64,000 nt of DNA from positions 496,001 to 560,000 of the forward strand of contig CAVQUF010000004.1 of assembly GCA_963716865.1 (NCBI GenBank), written 5' to 3'. Both the position numbers and the translations under genes were made by a program. Under the pieces are notes generated by a model, which saw nothing but the letters and a program-made list of their open reading frames with translations, was not told where the DNA came from and ran no database searches. The stretch's first letter is position 1, and every line of letters begins with the position of its first letter. Positions 49,413 to 58,319 of this stretch are shown one piece after another. This stretch comes from AC-32 sp963716865. Lineage in GTDB: Bacteria; Actinomycetota; Thermoleophilia; Gaiellales; Gaiellaceae.

Positions 49413-50462
49413 CTGCCCGAGCCGGCGGACGCCTTCCGCGATCTCGGCCGGCGAGACGAAGCTGAACGCAAGGCGCGCCGTATTCGGAGCGCCTCCGAAG
49501 TCCGGGCCCGGGACGAAGGTGACGCCCGCCTCACCCGCGCGTGCGAGCAGGTCGGTCGTGTCGATCTCCTCCGGAAGCTCGAGCCAGAGGAAGTAGCCGC
49601 CCTCGGGCCGGCTCCAGGAGGCCCGCCCGCCGAGCTCCTGCCCGAGGGCGTCGAGCATCGAGTCGCGTCGCTCCCGCAGGAGCCCGCAGACGCGCTCGAG
49701 GTTCGGCTCGAGGAGTCCGCGGCGCAGGAACTCGTGCAGCGTCGCCTGCGCCACAAGCGCGGGAGTGATGTAGGTCGAGGCGACCAGCGGCTCGAGCTCG
49801 CCGGCGAGCTCCGCCGGAACGAGCACGTAGCCGACCCGAAGCCCGGGCGCGACCGTCTTTGAGAACGACGAGCCGTACATGACGTGCTCGCCTCCCTCGA
49901 GCTCGAACAGGCTCGGGAGCGGTTCGCCCTCGAAGCGGACGAGGCCGTACGGGTCGTCCTCGAGCACCCGCAGCGACCGGTCGCGGATGAGCCGAGCGAG
50001 CTGCTCCCGCCGCGCCGCCGAGAGGGTCACTCCGGCCGGGTTCTGAAAGGTCGGGATCGTGTAGAGAAGGGAGGGCGGCGGCCCACTCGCCAACACCTGC
50101 TCGAGCTCGTCGACGTCGAGCCCGTCCTCGTCGATGCCGACCTCGGCGAACTCGCGACGTTCCGCCGCGAGGATCTTGCGCGGCCGGTCGTAGGTCGGCC
50201 GCTCCACGATCACCCGCCCCTCGCCGAGCGAGGAGAGCAGCAGATGGAACGCCTGCAGAGAGCCGTTCGTGACGAGGACCCGCCCTGGCTCGACGCCGTG
50301 CCGCTCGGCGATCCACTCGCGGAGCGGCTCGTAGCCGAGGGTGCTGCCGTACGAGAGGATCGTCCTGCCGTCGAGACGGAGCGCGGCTGCGGCGCAGTCC
50401 GCGAGCTCCTCGACCGGCAGGCACTCCGGGGCCGGGATCCCGCGGGCGAGAGAGATCGTCAC
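49374..50462 (-). CDS. PLP-dependent aminotransferase, class I/II (MocR-AT-like)
   Basis: 362 residues. The PLP lysine is in SFSKTVAPGLRVGY; the cofactor-binding NGSLQAFHLLLSSL, TIPTFQNPAGVT and LEDDPYGLVRFEGE are canonical. The closest pattern is the LysN/2-aminoadipate or MocR aminotransferase domain, here without the GntR HTH. The preferred substrates are likely aromatic or 2-amino-dicarboxylic acids, not certain. GTG start with TAGACT 7 nt upstream. It faces the LapA gene at its 3' end. Confidence 0.92.
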   Translation of the reverse strand: MTISLARGIPAPECLPVEELADCAAAALRLDGRTILSYGSTLGYEPLREWIAERHGVEPGRVLVTNGSLQAFHLLLSSLGEGRVIVERPTYDRPRKILAAERREFAEVGIDEDGLDVDELEQVLASGPPPSLLYTIPTFQNPAGVTLSAARREQLARLIRDRSLRVLEDDPYGLVRFEGEPLPSLFELEGGEHVMYGSSFSKTVAPGLRVGYVLVPAELAGELEPLVASTYITPALVAQATLHEFLRRGLLEPNLERVCGLLRERRDSMLDALGQELGGRASWSRPEGGYFLWLELPEEIDTTDLLARAGEAGVTFVPGPDFGGAPNTARLAFSFVSPAEIAEGVRRLGQLVAASPAAVELG

Positions 50463-50469
50463 GCGATCG

Positions 50470-50475
50470 AGTCTA
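50470..50475 (-). promoter_or_regulatory. -10 box TAGACT of aminotransferase gene
   Basis: TAGACT on the minus strand is 7 nt before GTG 50462. Confidence 0.5.
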
Positions 50476-50508
50476 GAGGAGGGCGCGGCCCGTGCCGAAG
50501 TACACGGT

Positions 50509-52065
50509 GTGCGGATCCCGCTCGCCCTCCTGGCCGCTCTCGTGCTGGTCCCGCAAGCCTCCGCCGCGAGGACGATTCTGGTTCGGTTCGCCGACCCGGC
50601 AGGCTCGCAGGCGAAGGTCGCGTCTCTCGGCGACGACGTCGTCCGCCAGACGGCGGCCCGCGTCGCGGTCGTCCGGATCGCCCCGGGCGAGAGCGAGGCG
50701 CACGCGCTGGCCGCCTACAACGCGCGCCGCGACGTCCTCTACGCGGAGCCGAACGGCTTCCGGCGCGCGTTCGCGCTCAACGCGCCGAACGACCCCGGAT
50801 ACGGCTCGCAGTGGGCGCTGCCCGCGATCTCGGCCCTGGCCGGCTGGAGCCTCTTCCCCGACAGCTTCTCGCCGGCGCCGGGCGCGAGAGTCGGCATCGT
50901 GGACACCGGAGTCGACGCGAGCCACGAGGACATCGCGCCGAACATCACCTCGTCCGGAGCCACCTGCGTCGGCAACTGCGTGTCGGGCAACCCGACGGAC
51001 ATCGACGGCCACGGGACGCACGTCGCCGGGATCGCCGCCGCGGCCGCGAACAACGGCGTCGGAATCGCAGGCCTCTCCTTCTCGTCGCCGATCGTCGCCG
51101 TCCGGGTCTTCCACAATGACCCGACCGACGGCCTGATCGCGTCCGACGCGGACGTCGCCGACGGGATCGTCTGGGCCGAGCAGCACGGCGCGCGAGTGAT
51201 CAACCTGAGCCTCGGCGCCCCTGCCTACTCGCAGACGATCTGCAGCACCATCGCGACCGCGATCAACACGTACCACGTCGTCGTGGTCGCGGCCGCGGGC
51301 AACTCGAGCTCGTCGGTCGCGACGTATCCCGCCTCCTGCCCGGGCGTGATTGGAGTCGCGGCCACGAACTCGAGCAACGCGGCGGCGTCGTTCTCCAACT
51401 ACGGCGCGCCGAACGTCTTCGTCTCGGCGCCCGGCGTCTCCATCGTCTCGACCTACCCGGGCAACTCCTACGCGTACATGGACGGGACCTCGATGGCCTC
51501 GCCCTACGTGACCGGGCTCGCGGCGCTCCTGCTCGGAGGGCACCCCTCGGCCTCGGTCAGCTCCATCCGGCAGATCCTGGCCAAGACCTCCGACAAGATC
51601 GGCGGCGTGAGCTACGGGGCTGACCCGTACGCGACCTGCCCGGGCTGTACGTGGGACCCGCACTTCGGCTACGGCCGGATCGACGTCCAGGCGGCTCTCG
51701 CGGCCGCGGTCCCGCCTCCCCAGGCGCCTCCGCCTCCTCCGCCCCCACCGCCACCGCTGACGCTCGACGCTCAGGCCCCCGCGGCCCACGCCTACGCCGC
51801 TCACGGCCGGCGCAGGCAGCTGGTGCGGCTTCGCTACCGGGTCTCGGACAACCGCGGGCAGACTGCGGAGCGGATCACCGTCTTCCGCAAGACGAAGAAG
51901 CTGAGCGTGTACAAGCGCCGGCTCCGCACGACGCTGCCCCAGATCGCGTACTCCGTCATCTGGCACGCGCCCAGAAAGGCCGGGAAATACCGCTTCTGCG
52001 TCCGCGCAACCGACGCGGCGGGGAACCACAGCAAGACGGCCTGCGCCGGGATCAGGGTTCGCTGA
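50509..52065 (+). CDS. Secreted subtilisin-like serine protease (S8) with C-terminal beta domain
   Basis: 518 residues. The signal peptide (ALLAALVLVPQASA) ends near residue 20. A short propeptide-like region leads to the catalytic domain with Asp in GIVDTGVDASH, His in DGHGTHVAGIA and Ser in DGTSMASPYVTGLAAL. After it, a poly-proline linker (about 10 residues) joins a C-terminal Ig/cadherin-like domain with VRYRVSD-type strands and an ACAGIRVR end. GTG 50509 was chosen as it begins the hydrophobic core. It is divergent from the aminotransferase gene. Confidence 0.92.
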   Translation: MRIPLALLAALVLVPQASAARTILVRFADPAGSQAKVASLGDDVVRQTAARVAVVRIAPGESEAHALAAYNARRDVLYAEPNGFRRAFALNAPNDPGYGSQWALPAISALAGWSLFPDSFSPAPGARVGIVDTGVDASHEDIAPNITSSGATCVGNCVSGNPTDIDGHGTHVAGIAAAAANNGVGIAGLSFSSPIVAVRVFHNDPTDGLIASDADVADGIVWAEQHGARVINLSLGAPAYSQTICSTIATAINTYHVVVVAAAGNSSSSVATYPASCPGVIGVAATNSSNAAASFSNYGAPNVFVSAPGVSIVSTYPGNSYAYMDGTSMASPYVTGLAALLLGGHPSASVSSIRQILAKTSDKIGGVSYGADPYATCPGCTWDPHFGYGRIDVQAALAAAVPPPQAPPPPPPPPPPLTLDAQAPAAHAYAAHGRRRQLVRLRYRVSDNRGQTAERITVFRKTKKLSVYKRRLRTTLPQIAYSVIWHAPRKAGKYRFCVRATDAAGNHSKTACAGIRVR

Positions 52066-53817
52066 GCGAGCTCCGGCTGTCCACGAAGCGCCACGTGCGC
52101 CCGCCGTCGGTCGTGCGGTAGACGCCGTACGGAGCCACGCCGACGTAGCCGACGCGCGGTGTGACGAAGGTCAGCGAGCCACCGACGAGCCGTCGCGGCG
52201 AGAACCTGATCGCAATCCAGCTGCGACCTCCATCCGCCGTCCGCAGGAGGTGGGCGTTGTCGCACGGAGGCAGTTTCGCCGGGCTGCCCGAGAACCTGAC
52301 GCACGTGTCGCCCTGGAGCCACCAGTGCCGGGCGTCGAGGACGGCGACGGCGTCGAACCTCAGGCGCGGCGTGACGCGTACCGACTGCCAGGTGCGGCCG
52401 CCGTCACTCGTTCGCAAGAGGCCAAAATCGCCAACTAGCAGCCCCTCTCGCTGGGAGAAGAAGGCGGCGCCCTGAAGGTCTTTCGTCCGGCTTTGGACCG
52501 CGCGCCACGACTTGCCGCCATCCTCGGTGCGGAAGAGATGACCCGAAACGTCGACGACGTACCCCACGCGTGATGTCGGAAGGCTCAGCGTTGCGGCGTC
52601 GATTCCGGACGGAGTCGGTATGCGGCTCCATTGCCGACCGTCGTCGGTCGAGCGCACCAGAAACGAGCGCCAGGTTCCGTTCGGCCGCCTTCGTACTCCG
52701 ATCGCCCAAACGATGCGCGGGCCGACGCGAGCGAGGCTTGTGTCCTCCACGTGAAGGCCCGAAACACGCGACCACGTAGCGCCACCGTCGTGAGTGGCAA
52801 CGATCCCACCGGGCGCGAGGAGCCTGCCCGCGGCAATTCCGATTCCGCGAGAGGGTGACGAGAACGAGATCGACCCGGTCGGCGGCCCCGGCCCGAGCGG
52901 GTAGACGCGACGCCAGTGCAGGCCGGAGTCGTCGGAGCGGATGAGGCTGCCGTCCTGAACGGTCAGCGCGTACACGGTCCGCACCGGGCCCAGGAGGTCG
53001 AGGCGATCGGGTACAGGTCGTCGGTGAAGAGCGTCCCCGCCCAGCGCCGGCCGCCATCCAAGGTCAGCGCGATCCCGGCGCGGTCCGAGACCAGGAGCCC
53101 GGTCTGCGCGTCGCGGAAGTCGAGCCAGCTCGCGTAGCCACCAAGCGAGAGGTTGCCTCGGCACTTTGGCCCGAACACGTGGACACAGGCGCGGCGACGC
53201 CAGGTCTGGCCTCCGTGGGCCGTCACGTAGAGGTCCTTCTCCTGCTCGATCGTCGCCCCCTGCCCACCGCAGATCAGGAAGCCCTTGGACTGGTCGACGA
53301 AGCTGAACCCGCCGAGACCGAAGCCGCACTGAAACGCCATCGGGCTCCACGAGGTGCCTCCGTCCACGGTGCGGTAGACGCGATCGCCGAAAGCCGAGGC
53401 CCAGCCGCGCTCGCGGTCGACGAACTGGATCGCGCCCCGAAAAGGGCCGCCGTCAGGGTGCCCGACGAACGAGTGGAGCAAGCGCCAGGAACGGCCGCCG
53501 TTGCGCGTCGCGACGACTCGACCCCGTGTGGTGAGCGCGAAACCCTCCGACGCCGAGACGAACGAGAGCGAGGCGAGCTTCGGGCCTCTCGCCACGACCG
53601 TCCATGTGCGTCCTCCGTCGGCAGTGCGCCGGAGGTCGCCTCCGCGCGTCGCCATGAAACCGCGCGCCGGCGTCAGGAAGTCGATCGCCACCCCGACCAC
53701 TCGGTCGAGGCGTCGCTGGTCCGGTCCCACGACGCTGCCCTTGATCGTTTGCTCGGGCGCGATCCGCTTCAGCTCGAAGTGCGAGCCGCAACCCGCGAGC
53801 AGAGGCACGCAGATCAA
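52052..53817 (-). pseudogene. Lipoprotein with BNR/Ycf48-type repeats, broken by a frameshift near 52975-53000
   Basis: Two adjoining frames encode one protein. The N-terminal part (CVPLLAGC lipobox, then many x-x-D-G-G-R/T-W repeats) ends at 52963; the C-terminal part continues with the same repeats (TVYALTVQDGS, DDSGLHWRRV, EDGGKSW, SDGGRTW) to 52052. Span 1766 nt is not a multiple of three. The break falls near GACCTCCTGGGCCCGG. This looks like a sialidase/Ycf48-type propeller exposed outside the cell. Start is also unsure: TTG 53817 leaves a short signal, and the frame is open upstream with FLLL residues. It may be a sequencing error. Confidence 0.7.
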
Positions 53818-53851
53818 GAGGAGAAATGACCGCTTCGTAGCGGCAAAAAGC

Positions 53852-54730
53852 CTACGCCCGGGCGCCGGCGGCCGCGACCGCGAGATCGGCGACCTCCGTC
53901 GGCGTCGTGCCGACCTGGACGCCGCGTTGCTCGAGGGCTTCCTTCTTCGCCTGGGCGGTGCCGGACGAGCCGGAGATGATCGCTCCCGCGTGCCCCATCG
54001 TCTTTCCGGGCGGCGCCGTGAAGCCGGCGATGTAGGCGATCACGGGCTTCGTCACGCTCGCTTCGATGAACGCGGCCGCCTTCTCCTCCTCGTCGCCGCC
54101 GATCTCGCCCACGAGCACGATCAGCTCGGTCTCGTCGTCGGCCTCGAAGCGCTCGAGGATGTCGATGAACGACGAGCCGACAACCGGATCGCCGCCGATG
54201 CCGACGATCGTCGAGTTGCCGAGCCCGCGCTGGGTCAGCTCATGGCCGATCTGGTAGGTCAGCGTCCCCGAACGCGAGACGACGCCGACCGCGCCCTCGC
54301 GGAAGATCTCGGCCGGGATGATCCCGACGTTCGCCTTCCCCGGCGAGAGCGCGCCGGGACAGTTCGGGCCGAGCATCGTGACCCCGAGCGGGCGGATGTA
54401 GTTGTAGATCCGGAGCATGTCGTGCGCGGGAAGCCCCTCGGCGATGCAGATCACGGTGCCGATCCCGGCGTCCACCGCCTCGTAGATCGCATCGCCCGCG
54501 AACCTGGCCGGGACGAAGACCATCGTCGTGTTCGCGCCCGCCTCGGCGACCGCCTCGGCGACGGTGTCGAACACCGGGACGCCCTCGACGTTCTGCCCGC
54601 CTTTGCCGGGGGTGACCCCGGCGACGACGTGGGTCCCGTAGTCGCGGTTGCGGAGCCCGTGGAAGCGGCCCTCCCGCCCGGTCAGGCCCTGGACGACGAG
54701 GCGCGTGTCCTTGTCGACGACGATCGCCAC
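53852..54730 (-). CDS. sucD: Succinyl-CoA ligase subunit alpha
   Basis: 292 residues. CoA-binding VVQGLTGREGRFH, the PNCPGALSPGKANVGIIP segment, and the catalytic phospho-His in MGHAGAII are in place. Together with SucC it converts succinyl-CoA to succinate with formation of ATP or GTP. GTG 54730 was chosen by the overlap with the methyltransferase stop and by the usual start of the CoA fold. It is separated from sucC by one gene, an unusual arrangement. Confidence 0.95.
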   Translation of the reverse strand: MAIVVDKDTRLVVQGLTGREGRFHGLRNRDYGTHVVAGVTPGKGGQNVEGVPVFDTVAEAVAEAGANTTMVFVPARFAGDAIYEAVDAGIGTVICIAEGLPAHDMLRIYNYIRPLGVTMLGPNCPGALSPGKANVGIIPAEIFREGAVGVVSRSGTLTYQIGHELTQRGLGNSTIVGIGGDPVVGSSFIDILERFEADDETELIVLVGEIGGDEEEKAAAFIEASVTKPVIAYIAGFTAPPGKTMGHAGAIISGSSGTAQAKKEALEQRGVQVGTTPTEVADLAVAAAGARA

Positions 54731-55371
54731 TAGCCCGCCTTCCTCGCCTTGAAGATGCCGCGGTCGAGGCTCAGGTAGCCGTCCTCGATGCGGTCCGCGA
54801 GGAGCTGTCGCACCCTCGCGGCCTCCTCGCCGATGCAGCCGGCCCGCTCGAGCCAGGGCTCGAGCTCCACCCGCTTGGGCTCGCGCTCGAAGGCCTCGAC
54901 CTCGAGCCCGGCCTCGGCAAAGAGCTTCCGCCATTCGTCTTCCGAGTAGTTCCGCACGTGCGTCGGGTCGCGCAGGCGGTCGGCCTCCTCCCCGTCCTCG
55001 CCGAGGAACAGATTGTCGGCGACCAGCACCAGGTCACTGCTCACGCGCGAGAACTCGCGCAGCGCGGCGGCGGGATCGTCGAAGTGGTGGGCCGCGACGC
55101 GGCACGCGACGGCGTCGAAGCTGCCGTCGGCGAACGGGAGGTCCTCCGCGCGGCAGATCACGTCCGGCCGCATTCCCGGCGCCGGGTCGCACGTGACGAC
55201 CTCGCAGCCGGCCTCGCGGAGCCGCCGCGCGACGTGACCACCGCCGCTCGCGACGTCGAGGACTGTTCCGCCCGCCGCCCACTCCGCGAACAGCTCGAGG
55301 TCGCGGCCCTGCCTGTGCGCCTCGCTCTCACGATAGGCCTCCGCGCGCTCCGACCAGGCGTCCGTGCTCAC
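54730..55371 (-). CDS. SAM-dependent methyltransferase inside the sucC-sucD pair
   Basis: 213 residues, class I methyltransferase: TVLDVASGGGHVARRL is the SAM glycine motif, then CDPAPGM and LPFADGSFDAVACRVAAHHFDD, similar to UbiE/Methyltransf_11. It should methylate a small molecule or lipid-quinone, not identified. GTG start overlaps the sucC stop (GTGA) and its stop overlaps sucD, so the three are one translational unit. The insertion between sucC and sucD is unusual. Confidence 0.88.
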   Translation of the reverse strand: MSTDAWSERAEAYRESEAHRQGRDLELFAEWAAGGTVLDVASGGGHVARRLREAGCEVVTCDPAPGMRPDVICRAEDLPFADGSFDAVACRVAAHHFDDPAAALREFSRVSSDLVLVADNLFLGEDGEEADRLRDPTHVRNYSEDEWRKLFAEAGLEVEAFEREPKRVELEPWLERAGCIGEEAARVRQLLADRIEDGYLSLDRGIFKARKAG

Positions 55372-56516
55372 GCGACCTTCGCCAGCTCCACCGCGCGGCG
55401 CGCGCCATCGAGCATCGTCGGCTCCACGTGCAGGTTGGGCGGCGCCGCCTCGGCGAGGATCGCGCGGCCCTCCTCGGCGTTCGTGCCGTCGAAGCGGACG
55501 ACGATCGGGTGCTCGATCGTGATCCGAGAGAGCGCCTGCAGGATCCCCCGCGCCACCTCGTCGCAGCGGGTGATCCCGGCGAAGATGTTGAACAGGATCG
55601 AGCGCACCTGCGGGTCGGCGGTGATCACCTCGAGCGCGTCCACGACGCCTTCCGCGTCGCCGCCGCCGCCGAGGTCGCAGAAGTTCGCGGGCCGGCCGCC
55701 GACGAGCGCGATCACGTCGAGCGTGGACATGACGAGCCCGGCGCCGTTCCCGAGGATGCCGACGTCGCCGTCGAGCTTGACGTAGGTCACGCCCTTCTCG
55801 CGGGCAGCCCGCTCCTCGGGCGGGTACGCGCCCGGGTCCCGCATCTCGGCGATCTCCGGGTGCTTGTAGAGCGCGTTGTCGTCGACCGTGAACTTCGAGT
55901 CGAGCGCGCGCACCTCGCCGTCCGGCGTCACGATGAGCGGGTTGATCTCGCAGAGCATCGCGTCGGTCTCGACGAAGCAGCGATAGAGCTTCTCGACGAA
56001 GGAAGCGATCTGCTTCTGCTCGTCGGGATCGGCGATCCCGGCGCCGTAGATCAGACGGCGCGCCTGGTAGGGCTGGAACCCCTCGAGCGGGCTCACGTGC
56101 AGCCGCGCGAGCGCCTCGGGCTTCTCGGCCGCGACCTCCTCGATCTCGACCCCGCCCTCGGTCGTGAGCATGAACAGCGTCTTCTTCTCGCCGCGGTCGA
56201 ACGTGACCGAAAGGTAATACTCCCTGGCGATCTCCGAGGCGCGCTCGATCCAGACCTTGCGCACGACGTGGCCGTTGATGTCGAGGCCGAGGATCTGCTC
56301 AGCACCGCGCTCGGCCGCGTCCGGGTCGTCGGCCAGCACGATCCCGCCGGCCTTGCCGCGCCCGCCGGTCAGCACCTGCGCCTTGACGACGACCGGCCCA
56401 CCTAGCTCCTCCGCGGCCTTGCGCGCTTCGGCCGGAGTCGTGGCCAGCCTGCCCTCCGAGACGGGAATCCCGAAGCGGGCGAAGAGCTCCTTCCCCTGGT
56501 ACTCGTAGAGGTCCAT
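55368..56516 (-). CDS. sucC: Succinyl-CoA ligase (ADP/GDP-forming) subunit beta
   Basis: 382 residues. ATP-grasp fold with KAQVLTGGRGKAGGI, the CEINPLIV metal/phosphate motif, ALDSKFTVDDNAL and the C-terminal GGGGDAEGVVDALE and NIFAGITRCDEVA segments. Its length fits. A TAGACT box lies 9 nt before the ATG. It leads the sucC-methyltransferase-sucD operon and is divergent from the ABC transporter. Confidence 0.95.
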   Translation of the reverse strand: MDLYEYQGKELFARFGIPVSEGRLATTPAEARKAAEELGGPVVVKAQVLTGGRGKAGGIVLADDPDAAERGAEQILGLDINGHVVRKVWIERASEIAREYYLSVTFDRGEKKTLFMLTTEGGVEIEEVAAEKPEALARLHVSPLEGFQPYQARRLIYGAGIADPDEQKQIASFVEKLYRCFVETDAMLCEINPLIVTPDGEVRALDSKFTVDDNALYKHPEIAEMRDPGAYPPEERAAREKGVTYVKLDGDVGILGNGAGLVMSTLDVIALVGGRPANFCDLGGGGDAEGVVDALEVITADPQVRSILFNIFAGITRCDEVARGILQALSRITIEHPIVVRFDGTNAEEGRAILAEAAPPNLHVEPTMLDGARRAVELAKVA

Positions 56517-56525
56517 CGGCGCGCG

Positions 56526-56531
56526 AGTCTA
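56526..56531 (-). promoter_or_regulatory. -10 box TAGACT of sucC operon
   Basis: TAGACT on the minus strand is 9 nt before ATG 56516. Confidence 0.5.
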
Positions 56532-56537
56532 GCGAGG

Positions 56538-56543
56538 TAGTCT
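56538..56543 (+). promoter_or_regulatory. -10 box TAGTCT of ABC transporter operon
   Basis: TAGTCT is 8 nt before GTG 56552. With the sucC box it forms opposing promoters within 36 bp. Confidence 0.5.
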
Positions 56544-56551
56544 CAGCGCCC

Positions 56552-57523
56552 GTGGACGCGATCGTCGCGGAGCGGCTCGTGAAGCGCTACCGGGACGTGC
56601 AGGCACTCGACGGCGTCTCCTTCCGCGTGCGCGCCGGGGAGGTCTTCGGCCTGCTCGGCCCGAACGGCGCCGGAAAGTCGACCACCGTCAAGGTGCTGAC
56701 GACGCTGACCACTCCCGACGGCGGCAGCGCGGAGGTCGCGGGCCACGACGTGGTGCGCGAGCCCAACGCGGTGCGGCACTCGATCGGCTACGTGCCGCAG
56801 AGCTCGGGTGTCGACCGCGACGCGACCGGACGCGAGAACCTGATGCTCCAGGGCCGGGTGCAGGGGATGTCCGGCAAGAGGCTGCGTGACCGCGTTCAGC
56901 ACCTGCTCGAGCAGCTCGGCATCGCGGACGCCGCCGACCGGGTCGTGCGCGGCTACTCGGGCGGGATGAAGCGACGGCTCGACGTCGGGCTCGGGCTCGT
57001 CCACGGGCCGCAGGTGCTCTTTCTCGACGAGCCGACGACCGGGCTCGACCCGGAGGCGCGGGCGGCGATGTGGGACGAGCTCGCGGTGCTCGCGCGCGAG
57101 GAGCTGCTCACGATCCTGCTGACCACCCACTACCTCGAGGAGGCGGACGTCCTCACCGACCGGCTCGCGATCGTCAGCCGCGGCCGCGTGGTGATCGAGG
57201 GGACGGCCGAGGAGCTGAAAGAGGGCCTGCAGGGCGAGGCCGTGGTGGTCGAGCTCGCGGACGGCGCCGTCGACGACGCCCTCGCGGTGTTGCGGGCGCT
57301 CGAGGAGGTCGTCGAGGTCAGCGCCGACGGGCAGCTGCTACGGAGCCAGGTCGACGACGGAGCCCACGCGGTGCCGCCGATCCTGGCCGCGCTCGAGGCG
57401 AAGGGGATCGCAGTCGAGGCGGTGACGATGCACCGTCCGTCCCTCGACGACGTCTACCTCCACTACACCGGGCGCGACTTCCGCGCCGAGGACGAGGCGG
57501 GCGGCCTCGAGGAGGCCGAGTGA
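56552..57523 (+). CDS. ABC transporter ATP-binding protein (DrrA-like)
   Basis: 323 residues. Walker A GPNGAGKSTT, signature GYSGGMKRRLDVG, Walker B LFLDEPTTGLDPEAR, and the H-loop TTHYLEE are complete. The C-terminal 100 residues are the DUF4162-like extension of the DrrA/NodI type. It energises an exporter with the next gene. The end overlaps the permease start (GTGA). The substrate could be a drug, lipid or peptide. Confidence 0.94.
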   Translation: MDAIVAERLVKRYRDVQALDGVSFRVRAGEVFGLLGPNGAGKSTTVKVLTTLTTPDGGSAEVAGHDVVREPNAVRHSIGYVPQSSGVDRDATGRENLMLQGRVQGMSGKRLRDRVQHLLEQLGIADAADRVVRGYSGGMKRRLDVGLGLVHGPQVLFLDEPTTGLDPEARAAMWDELAVLAREELLTILLTTHYLEEADVLTDRLAIVSRGRVVIEGTAEELKEGLQGEAVVVELADGAVDDALAVLRALEEVVEVSADGQLLRSQVDDGAHAVPPILAALEAKGIAVEAVTMHRPSLDDVYLHYTGRDFRAEDEAGGLEEAE

Positions 57524-58299
57524 AGGCGGTCGTGCACACCTGGTTCATGGTCGGTCGGCAGGCGCGCAACCTGATGCGCGAGCCGATCTGGGTCGTGCTG
57601 CTGCTCGTCCAGCCGATGATCTGGCTGCTGCTCTACGGGCAGCTCTTCAAGCGCGTCACCCACCTTCCGGGCGGCGGCTTCGGGACGACCTCATACATCG
57701 AGTTCCTCGCACCGGCGATCGTGATCATGAACGCGTTCTTCGGGGCGACCTGGAGCGGGATGGCGATGGTCAGCGACCTCGACCGGGACGTGATCCCGCG
57801 CTTCCTCGCGACGCCGGTCAGCCGGGTCTCGCTCGTCGTCTCCCAGATCGTGCGCTCGGCGCTGACCGCGCTGATCCAGGGGATCATCATCCTGGTCGTC
57901 TCGCTCGGGCTCGGCGTGCGCGTCCACGCCGGCGTGCTGGGCTGGGTCGTCGTGCTGCTCGCCGCGATGCTGATGAACAGCGCGTTCGCCGGGATCTCAC
58001 AGGGGCTCGCGCTGCTGACGCGGAAGGAGGCGACGATGATCGCGATCGCCAACTTCATCGGGCTGCCGCTCTTCTTCCTCTCCTCGACGCTGATCGCGTT
58101 CCGGCAGATGCCGTCCTGGATGCAGCAGCTCGGGAAGTTCAACCCGGTCAACTGGGGCGTCGTCGCCTCGCGGAGCGTCGTCCTGCCCGCGACCGACTGG
58201 AGCTCCGTCGGCGTCCACCTGGCGCTGCTCGCCGGGTTGACCGTGGCGACGGCGTCCTTCGCCACCTGGACGTTCCGGGTCTACCAGCGCCAGCTGTAG
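57520..58299 (+). CDS. ABC-2 type permease (DrrB-like)
   Basis: 259 residues, about six helices with the ABC-2 permease layout: QARNLMREPIWVVLLLVQPMIWLLLYGQLF, a loop AFFGATWSGMAMVSDLDRDVIPRFLATPVSR, and the closing helices LPLFFLSSTLIAFRQMP and KFNPVNWGVVASRS. It pairs with the ATPase upstream to form a heteromeric exporter. The two genes overlap by 4 nt. A shared hairpin follows. Confidence 0.93.
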   Translation: MKAVVHTWFMVGRQARNLMREPIWVVLLLVQPMIWLLLYGQLFKRVTHLPGGGFGTTSYIEFLAPAIVIMNAFFGATWSGMAMVSDLDRDVIPRFLATPVSRVSLVVSQIVRSALTALIQGIIILVVSLGLGVRVHAGVLGWVVVLLAAMLMNSAFAGISQGLALLTRKEATMIAIANFIGLPLFFLSSTLIAFRQMPSWMQQLGKFNPVNWGVVASRSVVLPATDWSSVGVHLALLAGLTVATASFATWTFRVYQRQL

Positions 58300-58319
58300 C
58301 CGGCCGGCGGCCGGGCTAC
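58298..58319. terminator. Hairpin spanning both stop codons of convergent genes
   Basis: TAGCCGGCC and GGCCGGGCTA pair around GGC with one bulge. Each UAG stop is inside the stem, so permease and carboxylase genes share one bidirectional terminator. Confidence 0.6.
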
